Source: Clostridia bacterium | Lineage (GTDB): Bacteria > Bacillota > Clostridia > Oscillospirales > CAG-272 | Assembly (NCBI GenBank): GCA_017625065.1 | Contig: JAGALS010000021.1 | Coordinates: 1-35,853, forward strand | Direction: 5' to 3' | DNA: 35,853 bases | Shown here: one piece after another, positions 1 through 8,267 of the stretch | Layout of the letters: each line of letters begins with the position of its first letter | Position numbering within the stretch: the first letter of the stretch is position 1 | The notes under the pieces: model-generated | Told to the model about the DNA's origin: nothing | The model's input: only the letters and a program-made list of their open reading frames with translations | The model's database searches: none | Translations under genes and position numbers: made by a program

Positions 1-289
1 GCACCGCCTCGGGATGATCTTCCTCGCCTGTCACCAGATTGAGCAAGCTATGGATACCGTAGCACAGATACACATAACTCACACCACCCGCAAGATACAG
101 CGTATCGGTGCGGGGCGTTCTGCCCTTATGTGCATGGCAGGCGGTATCACCTGTACCGAAATAACACTCGGTTTCGGTAATACGGCGGCGCAGCACCTCG
201 TTTCCTATCCGCCTGCATAGCAGCTTCCCGATCAGATCGGGCGCCAGCTCTGTCGCGGGGCGGGCAAAATAGCTTTGATCCAGCAGCAT
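1..289 (-). CDS. DNA-3-methyladenine glycosylase (AAG/MPG family), 3' end cut by window edge
   Basis: Reading leftward from an ATG at 289 gives 96 residues that run off the left edge without a stop. The peptide begins MLLDQSYFARPATELAPDLI and carries the family hallmarks: an LLxxLIGKLL-like start, ITETECYFG around residues 37-44 (the second Glu, about E41, matches the catalytic Glu of the ETEAY motif), then HAHKGRTPRT and a GVSYVYLCYGIH stretch. The family excises alkylated bases (3-methyladenine, hypoxanthine) from DNA as the first step of base excision repair. A GGAG ribosome binding site lies at 297-300. It is divergent from the aconitase operon. Only the N-terminal half is visible, so intactness of the rest is unknown. 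Confidence 0.85.
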   Translation of the reverse strand, partial: MLLDQSYFARPATELAPDLIGKLLCRRIGNEVLRRRITETECYFGTGDTACHAHKGRTPRTDTLYLAGGVSYVYLCYGIHSLLNLVTGEEDHPEAV

Positions 290-373
290 AAAAAATCTCC
301 TTTACGGTTTGTTTTATTTTATCACAGACAAAAAGATTTTGCAAGGAAAATGATCAAAATCCGCCGTTATACC

Positions 374-402
374 TTGACTTTATCCTTATTATCTTATATA
401 AT
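374..402 (+). promoter_or_regulatory. Sigma-A promoter for the aconitase operon
   Basis: TTGACT at 374-379, a 17-base AT-rich spacer and TATAAT at 397-402, followed 33 bases later by the aconitase start with AAAGGAG just upstream of it. Textbook housekeeping promoter; no operator or riboswitch is visible. Confidence 0.8.
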
Positions 403-434
403 ATTACCGTATCATTTATTAAAGGAGATCCCTT

Positions 435-2681
435 ATGATCAAATTAACCAAGCAGGGTGTTTTCCTGGTAGACGGCAAGCCCGCCGCTACCGCTTCCATC
501 GGCGCTGATGAAGCGCGCAAAAACACCATTGCATACTCGATCCTGCAATCGCACAACTCCTCGGGCAACGATAAGCAATTGAATATCCGCTTTGACGCGA
601 TGCTCTCTCACGATATCACCTACGTGGGTATCATTCAGACAGCACGTGCCAGCGGCCTTACCGAATTCCCCATGCCCTACGCGATGACCAACTGCCACAA
701 CTCGCTGTGCGCCGTTGGCGGCACCATCAACGAGGACGACCACGTCTTCGGTCTTTCCGCCGCAAAGAAATACGGCGGCATCTACGTGCCCGCAAATCAA
801 AGCGTCATTCACTCGTTTGCGCGTGAGGAGATGGCAAAATGCGGTGCGATGATCCTTGGCTCCGACTCTCACACCCGTTACGGTGCGCTCGGCACGATGG
901 CGGTGGGCGAGGGCGGCCCCGAGCTTGTCAAGCAATTGCTGAAAAATACATATGATATCCCCGCCCCCGAGGTCGTTTTGGTGTACCTCACGGGCAAGCC
1001 CAAAAAGGGCATCGGCCCGCACGACGTGGCGATCGCGCTTGTGGGTGCGACCTTCGAGAGTGGCTTTGTCAAGAACCGCGTGCTGGAATTCGTCGGCCCC
1101 GGTGTGAAGGAATTGCCCATCGACTTCCGTAACGGCATTGACGTGATGACCACCGAAACCACGTGCCTTTCCTCGATCTGGGAGACCGACGAGGTGGTGG
1201 AGCAACACTACAAGGCACACGGCAGACCCGAGGATTACAAAAAGCTCGCCCCCGGCAAGGTGGCGTACTACGACCGCATGGTCGAGATCGACCTTTCCAA
1301 GATGGAGTCGATGATCGCTCTGCCCTTCCACCCCTCCAGAGCTTACACCATTCACTATTTCAACGAGCACGCAAAGGAGCTGCTTGCAGAGGTCGAGGCA
1401 GAAGCCACCGAGAAATTCGGCAAGAAGGCAAAGCTGGACCTTGTTTCCAAGGTGCGCCCCGACGGAAAGGTCATGGCAGATCAGGGCATCATCGCGGGCT
1501 GTGCGGGCGGTATGTTCGACAGCATTGACGAGGCCTCCTCTATTCTCAAGACCGGCAACGTGGGCAACAGCTATTTTTCGCTGTCCGTGTATCCCACAAG
1601 CGTGCCCGTATCGCTGGAGCTGACACGCATCGGCGTTTCGGCCGAGCTGCTTGCAAACGGCGCTGTCATCAAGCCCTCATTCTGCGGCCCCTGCTTTGGT
1701 GCCGGCGACGTGCCTGCCAACAACGGCCTCTCGCTGCGTCACACCACCCGTAACTTCCCCAACCGTGAGGGCTCCAAGCCCGGCGAGGGACAGCTTTCGG
1801 GCGTTGCGCTGATGGATGCGCGCTCGATCGCGGCAACCGCCGCAAACGGCGGTATCATCACCGCGGCAACCGACGTGGACTACGACCACACCGCACACAA
1901 ATACAATTACGACCGTTCGGTCTATGAAAAGCGCTGCTACTACGGCTTCGGCAAGGCAGACAAGGATGCGGATCTGATCCTTGGTCCCAACATCACCGAT
2001 TGGCCCCGTATGTACGAGCTTGCCGACAATATGCTGGTCGAGCTTGCCGCTGTCATTCACGACCCGGTCACCACGACCGACGAGCTGATCCCCTCGGGTG
2101 AGACCTCGTCCTACCGCTCCAACCCCCTGCGCCTTTCTGAGTTTGCCCTCTCCCGCCGTTGCCCGCAGTATGTAGGGCGCTCCAAGGCGGTCGCAGCCGA
2201 TGAAGCCGCACGCCGTGAGGGTAAGGTGTCGGATAAGATCAAATTCGCACTTTCCAAGGTGGGTGATGCCGAAGCGCTTGCGCCCGTGACGCAATTCGGC
2301 TCTTGCGTGTTCGCAAACAAGCCCGGTGACGGCTCGGCGCGCGAGCAAGCGGCATCCTGCCAGAAGGTGCTGGGCGGCTTTGCAAACATCTGCTATGAGT
2401 TCGCCACCAAGCGCTATCGCTCCAACTGCATCAACTGGGGAATTTTGCCCTTTACGCTTGACAAAAACACCGAATTTTCGTATACGGAGGGCGATTTTGT
2501 TTACATCCCCAACGTGAGAAGCGGTATTGCTTCGGGCAAGGAGACCTTCCAAGCCAAGGTCATCCGCGCAAGCGGCGAGACCGAGGATATCACCCTTTAC
2601 GTAAAGGGACTCACCGAAAACGAGAAGGAAATCATCCTGCGCGGTTGCCTGATGAACTATTACGCAGCACAAAACAAATAA
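435..2681 (+). CDS. Aconitase-family hydratase (probable aconitate hydratase), 748 aa
   Basis: Aconitase-fold enzyme expected to interconvert citrate and isocitrate in the cytoplasm. The three cysteines that bind a [4Fe-4S] cluster in this family are visible: C356 in AGCAGGMFD and C417/C420 in SFCGPCFGAGD. Other family signatures are LGSDSHTRYGALGTMAVGEGG (about 140-160) and the C-terminal swivel domain with FGSCVFANKPGDGS and RSNCINWGILPF. At about 750 residues it matches the bacterial subgroup that includes E. coli YbhJ rather than the ~890-residue AcnA. A good ribosome binding site (AAAGGAG) precedes the ATG. It is first in an operon with a GH20 gene and isocitrate dehydrogenase. Pairing with icd supports true aconitase activity, but exact substrate specificity is inferred. 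Confidence 0.85.
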   Translation: MIKLTKQGVFLVDGKPAATASIGADEARKNTIAYSILQSHNSSGNDKQLNIRFDAMLSHDITYVGIIQTARASGLTEFPMPYAMTNCHNSLCAVGGTINEDDHVFGLSAAKKYGGIYVPANQSVIHSFAREEMAKCGAMILGSDSHTRYGALGTMAVGEGGPELVKQLLKNTYDIPAPEVVLVYLTGKPKKGIGPHDVAIALVGATFESGFVKNRVLEFVGPGVKELPIDFRNGIDVMTTETTCLSSIWETDEVVEQHYKAHGRPEDYKKLAPGKVAYYDRMVEIDLSKMESMIALPFHPSRAYTIHYFNEHAKELLAEVEAEATEKFGKKAKLDLVSKVRPDGKVMADQGIIAGCAGGMFDSIDEASSILKTGNVGNSYFSLSVYPTSVPVSLELTRIGVSAELLANGAVIKPSFCGPCFGAGDVPANNGLSLRHTTRNFPNREGSKPGEGQLSGVALMDARSIAATAANGGIITAATDVDYDHTAHKYNYDRSVYEKRCYYGFGKADKDADLILGPNITDWPRMYELADNMLVELAAVIHDPVTTTDELIPSGETSSYRSNPLRLSEFALSRRCPQYVGRSKAVAADEAARREGKVSDKIKFALSKVGDAEALAPVTQFGSCVFANKPGDGSAREQAASCQKVLGGFANICYEFATKRYRSNCINWGILPFTLDKNTEFSYTEGDFVYIPNVRSGIASGKETFQAKVIRASGETEDITLYVKGLTENEKEIILRGCLMNYYAAQNK

Positions 2682-2700
2682 CACCCAGGAGGTATTTGAA

Positions 2701-4152
2701 ATGGCATTCAATCCTGCCCGTTTGCTCCCCACCCCGAAGCGCATGGAGGTGGTTGAGGGCGTCTTGCGCGTTCCCGCATCCGCCTCGGCGCTTCACGCTC
2801 CGTTTGAGGAATTTTCCAACACGCTTCGCGTTTCTTTGAACAAGATATTCTGCACCGAGATCGCCGAGGGCGAAGGCGTTGTACTAAAGCACGACGCCTC
2901 GATCAAGCCCGGCGCTTACGCGATCGACACCACGGGCGAGCAGATGGTGCTTTCTGCCGCCGACGACGAGGGCATCGTTTACGCTATCGCTACGGCGTTG
3001 CAGATGATCTCGCTCAGCGGCGAGGAGATCGTTGTCCCCATGGTCCGCATTGAGGACGCACCCGACAAAAGCTATCGCGGTCTGATGGTCGATCTTGCCC
3101 GCAAGTGGCACCCCGCAAGCAAGGTCTTGCATTACATCGACATTTGCTTTATGCTGAAGCTCCGCTATCTGCATCTGCATTTTATGGATACGCAAAGCTA
3201 TACACTCCCCTCTCGCGCATTTCCCAAGCTCTGCGAGCCCTACCGTCACTATTCCTATGAGGACATCGCAGAGTTCTGTGCTTACGCGAAAGCGCGCGGT
3301 GTCATTTTGATCCCCGAGTTTGAAGTTCCGGGACATGCCTCTGTTTTAGTGAGACAGTACCCCGAAATTTTCAGCAACGTCGTGGACGACGAGGAATGTG
3401 CAACGCTTGTTACGGAGGGCGGCGAGATCATTACGTCAAACGCCCTGATCTGCGCGGGCAACCCAAAGACATCCGACGCCGTCCGCACGCTGCTCCGCGA
3501 GCTTTGCGAGATCTTTCCCGATTCACCCTATATTCATATCGGCGGTGACGAAGCAAACGTCAAGGCATGGAATTTCTGTACCCATTGCAGAGCTTATATG
3601 AAAGAACACGGCATCAAGGACGAGCGCGAGCTTTACAGCGAATTCACGGGACGTGTGGCGCAAATGGTGTTCGATCTTGGCAGAACGCCCATCGTGTGGG
3701 AGGGCTTCCCCAAGGAGGGCGTGCACTACATTCCCAAGGATACCATCGTCATCGCGTGGGAATCGCACTATCATTTAGCGCCCGATCTGCTTGACGCGGG
3801 CTTCCAGATCATCAACGCGTCCTGGCAGCCCCTTTACATAGTGCCGAAAATGCACCTGCGTTGGTACGCCAAGGATATTTTGAATTGGAACGTCTATAAT
3901 TGGCAGCATTGGTGGAAAAATTCCCCCGCGCGGCTCAATCCCATACACGTCCCCCCGACAGACCGTGTGCTTGGCGCGCAGATCTGCGCGTGGGAGGGCA
4001 TTTATGAGCAGGAGGTCGGACTTGTGATGGAAAACTGCGCGGCACTGTCCGAGCGGCTTTGGAATCTTGAGCGCTGCGACGATGACGATGCTTGCTATCG
4101 CCGCATTTCGGCTATCGTCACGCGTACCACGCTCCTCATTCAGGATGTATAA
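2701..4152 (+). CDS. Glycoside hydrolase family 20, beta-N-acetylhexosaminidase-like, cytoplasmic, 483 aa
   Basis: An N-terminal alpha/beta domain (about 1-115) is followed by a (beta/alpha)8 barrel with GH20 signatures: SYRGLMVDLARKWHP at the barrel start, IPEFEVPGHAS, and IHIGGDEAN containing the Asp-Glu pair (D283, E284) used in substrate-assisted catalysis. Conserved Trp residues follow (IVWEGFP, IVIAWESHYH, QICAWEG). There is no signal peptide or lipobox, so it probably acts inside the cell on short imported GlcNAc/GalNAc oligosaccharides. The start has a clear AGGAGG at about 2688. It sits 19 bases after the aconitase stop and 82 bases before icd with no terminator between, so it is co-transcribed with TCA enzymes, an unusual neighbourhood for this family. 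Confidence 0.87.
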   Translation: MAFNPARLLPTPKRMEVVEGVLRVPASASALHAPFEEFSNTLRVSLNKIFCTEIAEGEGVVLKHDASIKPGAYAIDTTGEQMVLSAADDEGIVYAIATALQMISLSGEEIVVPMVRIEDAPDKSYRGLMVDLARKWHPASKVLHYIDICFMLKLRYLHLHFMDTQSYTLPSRAFPKLCEPYRHYSYEDIAEFCAYAKARGVILIPEFEVPGHASVLVRQYPEIFSNVVDDEECATLVTEGGEIITSNALICAGNPKTSDAVRTLLRELCEIFPDSPYIHIGGDEANVKAWNFCTHCRAYMKEHGIKDERELYSEFTGRVAQMVFDLGRTPIVWEGFPKEGVHYIPKDTIVIAWESHYHLAPDLLDAGFQIINASWQPLYIVPKMHLRWYAKDILNWNVYNWQHWWKNSPARLNPIHVPPTDRVLGAQICAWEGIYEQEVGLVMENCAALSERLWNLERCDDDDACYRRISAIVTRTTLLIQDV

Positions 4153-4234
4153 GCTTTTTTGAGATTTTTGCTTTTCGGCAGATCAATAAATCAATCAAAC
4201 ACAAAATCTTTTTTAAAATTCGGAGGTATTGAAT

Positions 4235-5452
4235 ATGAAAAAGATCAAAATGACAACGCCGCTGGTCGAAATGGACGGCGACGAAATGACCCGTGTGCTC
4301 TGGCAGATGATCAAGGACGAGCTGCTGCTCCCCTTTGTGGATCTGAAGACCGAATACTATGACCTCGGCCTTCCCGAGCGCGAAAAGACCAAGGACAAGG
4401 TCACCTTTGACAGCGCTTACGCCACCCAGAAGTACGGCGTAGCGGTCAAGTGCGCGACCATCACGCCCAACAAGCAGCGCGTGGAGGAATACAACCTTTC
4501 CGAAATGTGGAAGTCCCCCAACGGCACCATCCGCGCGATCCTGGACGGTACGGTATTCCGTGCGCCTATTCTGATCGATTCGATCCGTCCTGCTGTGCGC
4601 AACTGGCAGAAGCCCATCACCATCGCCCGTCACGCTTACGGTGACATCTACAAGGCGACCGAGTACCGCGTGCCCGCCGAGGGCAAGGCGGAGCTTGTCT
4701 TCACCGACAAAAACGGCACCGAGACCTTCCGCCAGACAGTCTATGACTTTGAGTGTGCAGGCGTTCTGCAGGGCTCCTACAACAAGGATAGCTCGATCCG
4801 CTCCTTCGCTCACTCCTGCTTCCAATACGCGCTTGACACCAAGCAGGATCTGTGGTTCTCCACCAAGGACACCATCTCCAAGCAGTACGATCAGACCTTC
4901 AAGCTGACCTTCCAGGAGATCTACGACAATGACTACAAGGCAAAATTTGAGGAGGCAGGCATCACCTACTTCTACACCCTGATCGACGACGCGGTCGCTC
5001 GCGTCATTCGCTCCGAGGGCGGATTTATCTGGGCCTGCAAAAACTACGACGGCGACGTGATGAGCGACATGGTCTCCACCGCCTTCGGCTCGCTTGCAAT
5101 GATGACCTCTGTTCTGGTCTCCCCCGACGGCAAGTACGAGTACGAGGCGGCTCATGGCACCGTGACCAGACACTATTACCGCTATCTCAAGGGCGAGGAG
5201 ACCTCGACCAACCCCATCGCGACCATCTACGCGTGGAGTGGTGCGCTGCGCAAGCGCGGCGAGCTGGACGGTCTTGCAGAGCTTGTTGGCTTTGCTGATG
5301 CGCTTGAGGGTGCTTGCATCGATACCTTGAACGACGGCATTATGACCAAGGACCTGATCGGTCTTGTGGTCGAAGGCACCAAGGTGACCTCTGCCACCTC
5401 GCGCGAGTTCATCCTTGCCATTAAGGAGCGCCTTGCAAAGCGCTTAGGATAA
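4235..5452 (+). CDS. icd: NADP-dependent isocitrate dehydrogenase, eukaryotic-type homodimeric subfamily, 405 aa
   Basis: Catalyses oxidative decarboxylation of isocitrate to 2-oxoglutarate with NADP. Motifs: [15 protein letters not shown] at the N-terminus, [18 protein letters not shown] (substrate-binding Ser/Asn/Arg), [12 protein letters not shown] with metal-binding Asp residues, and [14 protein letters not shown] for NADP binding. This pattern and the length match the subfamily shared with eukaryotic cytosolic IDH and many anaerobes, not the E. coli type. The ATG at 4235 is chosen because GGAGG at 4222-4226 is ideally spaced; a TTG two codons upstream is less likely. Last gene of the aconitase operon, followed by a strong terminator. 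Together with aconitase it supplies 2-oxoglutarate for glutamate synthesis. Confidence 0.95.
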   Translation: MKKIKMTTPLVEMDGDEMTRVLWQMIKDELLLPFVDLKTEYYDLGLPEREKTKDKVTFDSAYATQKYGVAVKCATITPNKQRVEEYNLSEMWKSPNGTIRAILDGTVFRAPILIDSIRPAVRNWQKPITIARHAYGDIYKATEYRVPAEGKAELVFTDKNGTETFRQTVYDFECAGVLQGSYNKDSSIRSFAHSCFQYALDTKQDLWFSTKDTISKQYDQTFKLTFQEIYDNDYKAKFEEAGITYFYTLIDDAVARVIRSEGGFIWACKNYDGDVMSDMVSTAFGSLAMMTSVLVSPDGKYEYEAAHGTVTRHYYRYLKGEETSTNPIATIYAWSGALRKRGELDGLAELVGFADALEGACIDTLNDGIMTKDLIGLVVEGTKVTSATSREFILAIKERLAKRLG

Positions 5453-5460
5453 GAACAAAA

Positions 5461-5510
5461 GAAAGAGGGCGGACGCCTCATATTTATGAGGTGTCCGCCC
5501 TCTTTCTTTA
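5461..5510 (+). terminator. Rho-independent terminator after icd
   Basis: A 21-bp stem (5461-5481 with 5486-5506, one G-U pair) closes a 4-base loop and is followed by TTTA. It ends the aconitase-GH20-icd transcript. Confidence 0.92.
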
Positions 5511-5563
5511 TCTCTGCAAAAAAGTTCACATATCCTACCAAAGGCTGCTGCACAGAAGAATAG

Positions 5564-5767
5564 TCATTCTTCTTTTATAAAAGCAATCACATCCTCCACC
5601 CTACAATCCAAATAAGTGCATAAGTCATTCAACGTAACCGTGCTAATAGGTTTATTGTGCTTTAAGCGGTCCAAAAGACTGCGACTGACACCAAATTGGT
5701 TGATCAACTTATAGGTAGTTATGCCTTTTTTCTTCATAGTTTGATAAAAAGGATCGTATGAGATCAT
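5564..5767 (-). CDS. Small XRE/Cro-type helix-turn-helix regulator, 67 aa
   Basis: A single-domain DNA-binding protein. The helix-turn-helix reads TTYKLINQFGVSRSLLDRLK at about residues 17-36, followed by TVTLNDLCTYLDCRVEDVI, typical of the short Cro/C1-like regulators of Bacillota (YozG-like group). It is divergent from the lipoprotein gene starting at 5954, and the 186-base gap holds two copies of a promoter/palindrome unit, so it probably represses itself and that neighbour; this is inference. GGAGGTG lies just upstream of the ATG. Base composition is more AT-rich than the flanking metabolic genes. Confidence 0.85.
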   Translation of the reverse strand: MISYDPFYQTMKKKGITTYKLINQFGVSRSLLDRLKHNKPISTVTLNDLCTYLDCRVEDVIAFIKEE

Positions 5768-5794
5768 ATCTACACCTCCGCACCTAGTATATCC

Positions 5795-5905
5795 ATTCTA
5801 GAATATGCTCAACCTTTTGACAATTGTCGATAATTAGAGTACATTTGTCTTTGCCGGAGGTTTTTGCAAAAAGCTCTTGACAATTGTCTATAAATAGAGT
5901 ATAAT
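5795..5905 (+). promoter_or_regulatory. Duplicated promoter with embedded palindromic operators
   Basis: Two near-identical units start at 5817 and 5877, exactly 60 bases apart. Each has TTGACA overlapping the perfect palindrome GACAATTGTC, then a 17-base spacer and a -10 (TACATT in the first, TATAAT at 5900-5905 in the second). A further perfect palindrome, ATTCTAGAAT, lies at 5795-5804, near a possible weak leftward -10 (TATACT, reverse of 5786-5791) for the regulator. The layout suggests a repressor that blocks -35 access at both copies, plausibly the adjacent XRE protein. Confidence 0.7.
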
Positions 5906-5953
5906 GTGCATATGCTCTTTATAAAGAGCATAATTAACTTTTTGGAGGATCCT

Positions 5954-6718
5954 ATGAAAAAACTATTGATCGTTCTGTTGCTTGCATCATCTCTGCTCAG
6001 TCTCTTTGCTTGTGGCAAAGAACCTGTGATGTACGACCTTGTAGGAGGGATGATGACAGCAACACTTACCGAAGATGCCGATCTTGCTGACGTAGTGGCA
6101 ACTGTCCCCACCAAAGAGGGATTTGTATTCGCCGGTTGGTACAGTGATGCCGCCTACACTGACTACATCAATTCCCGCAGCATCACAAAAGCACAGAAAA
6201 ACGCAAACCGTGCCTTTGCTAAATGGATAACCGTAGCAGAATCGACGGAATATGCCGTCCGTAGTGATGTAGTCACCATTACAGACGGCGGCAGGCAAAA
6301 ACAGCGATTGGATCAAATCTTAATATCTGATGACTATAATATCACCGACCTAAAACGAGCCGGATATTCCAGCCTCAAAATCAAGGTTGCAATGGATATC
6401 TGCGAAGTTGATGACGGATATCAACATATTTTCTTATATAAAAACGAAAACTGCATTTCCGAGGATACATCTCTTTCAGATGTCATTGATAAGTATGTGA
6501 CCGGCGACACAGAAAAAGACCCTAATCTGTTATACGAACACAAATATGAGCATGTCCCTAGTGAAGTTGACACTAACTGGAGTGAAATTAGCTTTGAAAC
6601 CACCGTTCAGTTAGACAAGCTGGAAAGAGATCTGTATTTACGCTACGATGCCTCTGGCAATAAAGAAGATGATTGGTTAAATAAAAATGTAGTTGTAACC
6701 ATAACTCCAATCAAATAA
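5954..6718 (+). CDS. Predicted lipoprotein with an InlB-like (Flg_new) repeat, 254 aa
   Basis: The N-terminus MKKLLIVLLLASSLLSLFAC is a lipoprotein signal peptide with the lipobox Cys at residue 20. Residues about 30-80 contain one Listeria-Bacteroides-type repeat, with VATVPTKEGFVFAGWYSD and later RAFAKWI, a beta-grasp unit common in surface proteins of gut Bacillota. The remaining ~170 residues show no family I recognise; they look like a beta-rich extracellular domain (IKVAMDICEVDDGYQHIFLY). Start chosen at 5954 because GGAGG precedes it; upstream in-frame codons lack a signal sequence. It lies downstream of the duplicated operator-promoter and 24 bases before the CFI-box gene, probably in one transcript. 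Function unknown; outer face of the membrane. Confidence 0.75.
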   Translation: MKKLLIVLLLASSLLSLFACGKEPVMYDLVGGMMTATLTEDADLADVVATVPTKEGFVFAGWYSDAAYTDYINSRSITKAQKNANRAFAKWITVAESTEYAVRSDVVTITDGGRQKQRLDQILISDDYNITDLKRAGYSSLKIKVAMDICEVDDGYQHIFLYKNENCISEDTSLSDVIDKYVTGDTEKDPNLLYEHKYEHVPSEVDTNWSEISFETTVQLDKLERDLYLRYDASGNKEDDWLNKNVVVTITPIK

Positions 6719-6742
6719 TCGGTCGCTGGGAGGATAACTTTT

Positions 6743-7207
6743 ATGGGCAAAACTTGTGGCGAATGTATGTATTTATCCGACCAATCAAAAAAAGGTGCCT
6801 TAGGCATTACAACATATTGGTGCAAGGGATTCGGCGTATGGCGTAGATCAGGACAAGCAGCATGCAATGCCTTCGTTCAAGACAATTCTATGTGCTATTT
6901 GACATCGGCTTGCGTTACGCATCGGGGATTATCCGATGATTGCGAAGAGCTTACCCTCCTACGGTATTTTCGAGATAACTATATGAAGCATCTAGAAGGT
7001 GGTCCTGAGCTCATCGCAGAGTATTATGCCATCGCTCCCAAGATCATAGAAGCGATTGAAAAAAGAGCAGATCGGAACGAGATCTATAACGATATTTATC
7101 AAACTGTTTTGAAATGTGTATCATTGATCAAGCAAAAAAACTATCCCTCCACTCTGCTTCTCTATCAAAATATGACGCTTGCATTGAAAGAATTGCTGCT
7201 ATCCTAA
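6743..7207 (+). CDS. Cys-rich protein with a CFI-box-like domain, 154 aa
   Basis: Two recognisable parts. Residues 1-45 hold CGECMYL, WCKGFG, and AACNAF, a four-cysteine arrangement likely to bind zinc. Residues about 52-100 read CYLTSACVTHRGLSDDCEEL then LLRYFRDNYM, which matches the conserved CFI-box domain (Cys-Phe-Ile box, followed by a DDCxEL...LRxFRD helix) found at the C-terminus of many bacterial proteins of unknown role; here Phe-Ile is replaced by Tyr-Leu. The C-terminal 55 residues are predicted helical. No signal peptide, so cytoplasmic. It follows the lipoprotein gene and is closed by a terminator shared with the convergent LRR gene. Biochemical function is not known. Confidence 0.7.
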   Translation: MGKTCGECMYLSDQSKKGALGITTYWCKGFGVWRRSGQAACNAFVQDNSMCYLTSACVTHRGLSDDCEELTLLRYFRDNYMKHLEGGPELIAEYYAIAPKIIEAIEKRADRNEIYNDIYQTVLKCVSLIKQKNYPSTLLLYQNMTLALKELLLS

Positions 7208-7208
7208 C

Positions 7209-7248
7209 AAAAAATCCGCCTGCGGTCGTTACCGCAGGCGGATTTTTT
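7209..7248 (+). terminator. Bidirectional terminator between convergent genes
   Basis: An 18-bp stem with A-run and T-run flanks (7209-7226 with 7231-7248, loop CGTT). It can stop the rightward lipoprotein/CFI-box transcript and the leftward LRR lipoprotein transcript. Confidence 0.9.
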
Positions 7249-7269
7249 GAATACGTAATTAATTTTTGA

Positions 7270-8049
7270 TTACACAGCAGGCTTATAAAAGGCGTTTGTG
7301 CCGATGGTTGCCTCGGGCAAGGTGGGGGCAGCCACATTGGTGCAGCCCGCAAAGGCATAGTCACCGATCGTCTTGACCGTAGCGGGGAAGGTTACCGTCA
7401 AAGCGGTACAGCCGGAGAAGGCGTGCTGTCCAATCTCCTCAAGCTGAGTGCTCCAGGTAACGGTACGCAGGGACACGCAGTTCATAAACATATACTCGCC
7501 GACGGCTTTCACAGCTTCGGGCAGTGCGATCGAGCTGAGCTTTGCACATCCGACAAACAAGCTACCACCGATATCGGTCACAGTGGCGGGGATCACAATA
7601 CCATCCAATGCAGCGCAGTAGGCAAATGCCGCTTCGCCGATCGCGGTCAGGGTGGAAGGCAGAGAAACGATCGTCAGAACGTTGCATTTCGCAAACGCCT
7701 GATCGCCGATATCGGTCACGCCCTCGGGGATCGTCACACCGGTCAGATTAGTCATATGGTAGAAGGCACGGTCCTCGATCTTGGTTACGGGACGGTCATC
7801 GATCACGGAAGGGATCGTGATGGCGTGCTGTACGTCGGCGGACTCAAAACCGACGATCGCCACCTCGTCACCGCGAATGTATTCGTAAGTAAAGCGGTCG
7901 TTAAACTCGCCCTCGGCGGTATAGACCTTTTCGTTGTTTTCAACAGTCATATCAACGCCGGTCTCGTCATCCTCGTTTTGCTCATCCTTACATGCGACAA
8001 GTGTGCAAAGCATCAAAAGCGCCAGCATCAACGCAAGAACTCTTTTCAT
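7270..8049 (-). CDS. BspA-like leucine-rich-repeat (LRR_5) lipoprotein, 259 aa
   Basis: Signal peptide MKRVLALMLALLMLCTLVAC with lipobox Cys at residue 20, then an acidic linker (DEQNEDDETG) and about seven BspA-type repeats of ~23 residues with the pattern xIPxxVTxIGxxAFxxCxxLTxV, for example VTIPEGVTDIGDQAFAKC and IVIPATVTDIGGSLFVGC. Such proteins are surface-anchored adhesin-like proteins. The start is placed at the second Met because AAGGAG precedes it and gives a clean signal peptide; a start seven codons upstream is possible. It has its own promoter at 8086-8114 and converges on the CFI-box gene. The repeat count is low compared with large BspA proteins. Confidence 0.88.
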   Translation of the reverse strand: MKRVLALMLALLMLCTLVACKDEQNEDDETGVDMTVENNEKVYTAEGEFNDRFTYEYIRGDEVAIVGFESADVQHAITIPSVIDDRPVTKIEDRAFYHMTNLTGVTIPEGVTDIGDQAFAKCNVLTIVSLPSTLTAIGEAAFAYCAALDGIVIPATVTDIGGSLFVGCAKLSSIALPEAVKAVGEYMFMNCVSLRTVTWSTQLEEIGQHAFSGCTALTVTFPATVKTIGDYAFAGCTNVAAPTLPEATIGTNAFYKPAV

Positions 8050-8085
8050 TTTGTCTTCTCCTTTTAGCAAGGTTTCTTAATTCTT

Positions 8086-8114
8086 ATTATACCGCATCTT
8101 TATCTTTATGTCAA
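8086..8114 (-). promoter_or_regulatory. Sigma-A promoter for the LRR lipoprotein
   Basis: On the minus strand TTGACA (8109-8114), 17-base spacer, TATAAT (8086-8091), about 37 bases ahead of the start codon. Confidence 0.82.
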
Positions 8115-8205
8115 GTCAAAAGACGGAAAGTCATCCATATTTTCGAAAACAAAACGTTAATTTTTATATTTTTGTACTTACACGGGATTTTTCGCGCCGC
8201 CTTCC

Positions 8206-8235
8206 TTGACAAGAAAAGCAATGCTCTGCTATAAT
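8206..8235 (+). promoter_or_regulatory. Sigma-A promoter for recG
   Basis: TTGACA at 8206-8211, 18-base spacer, TATAAT at 8230-8235, 32 bases before the recG ATG. Confidence 0.82.
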
Positions 8236-8267
8236 AAAAGAAATCAAGGTGAAAGGGGTGAATCTAT

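Noticed and set aside
444..2744. Long leftward frames opposite the aconitase gene
   Set aside because: Shadows caused by strong codon bias in a long real gene; no motif matches.
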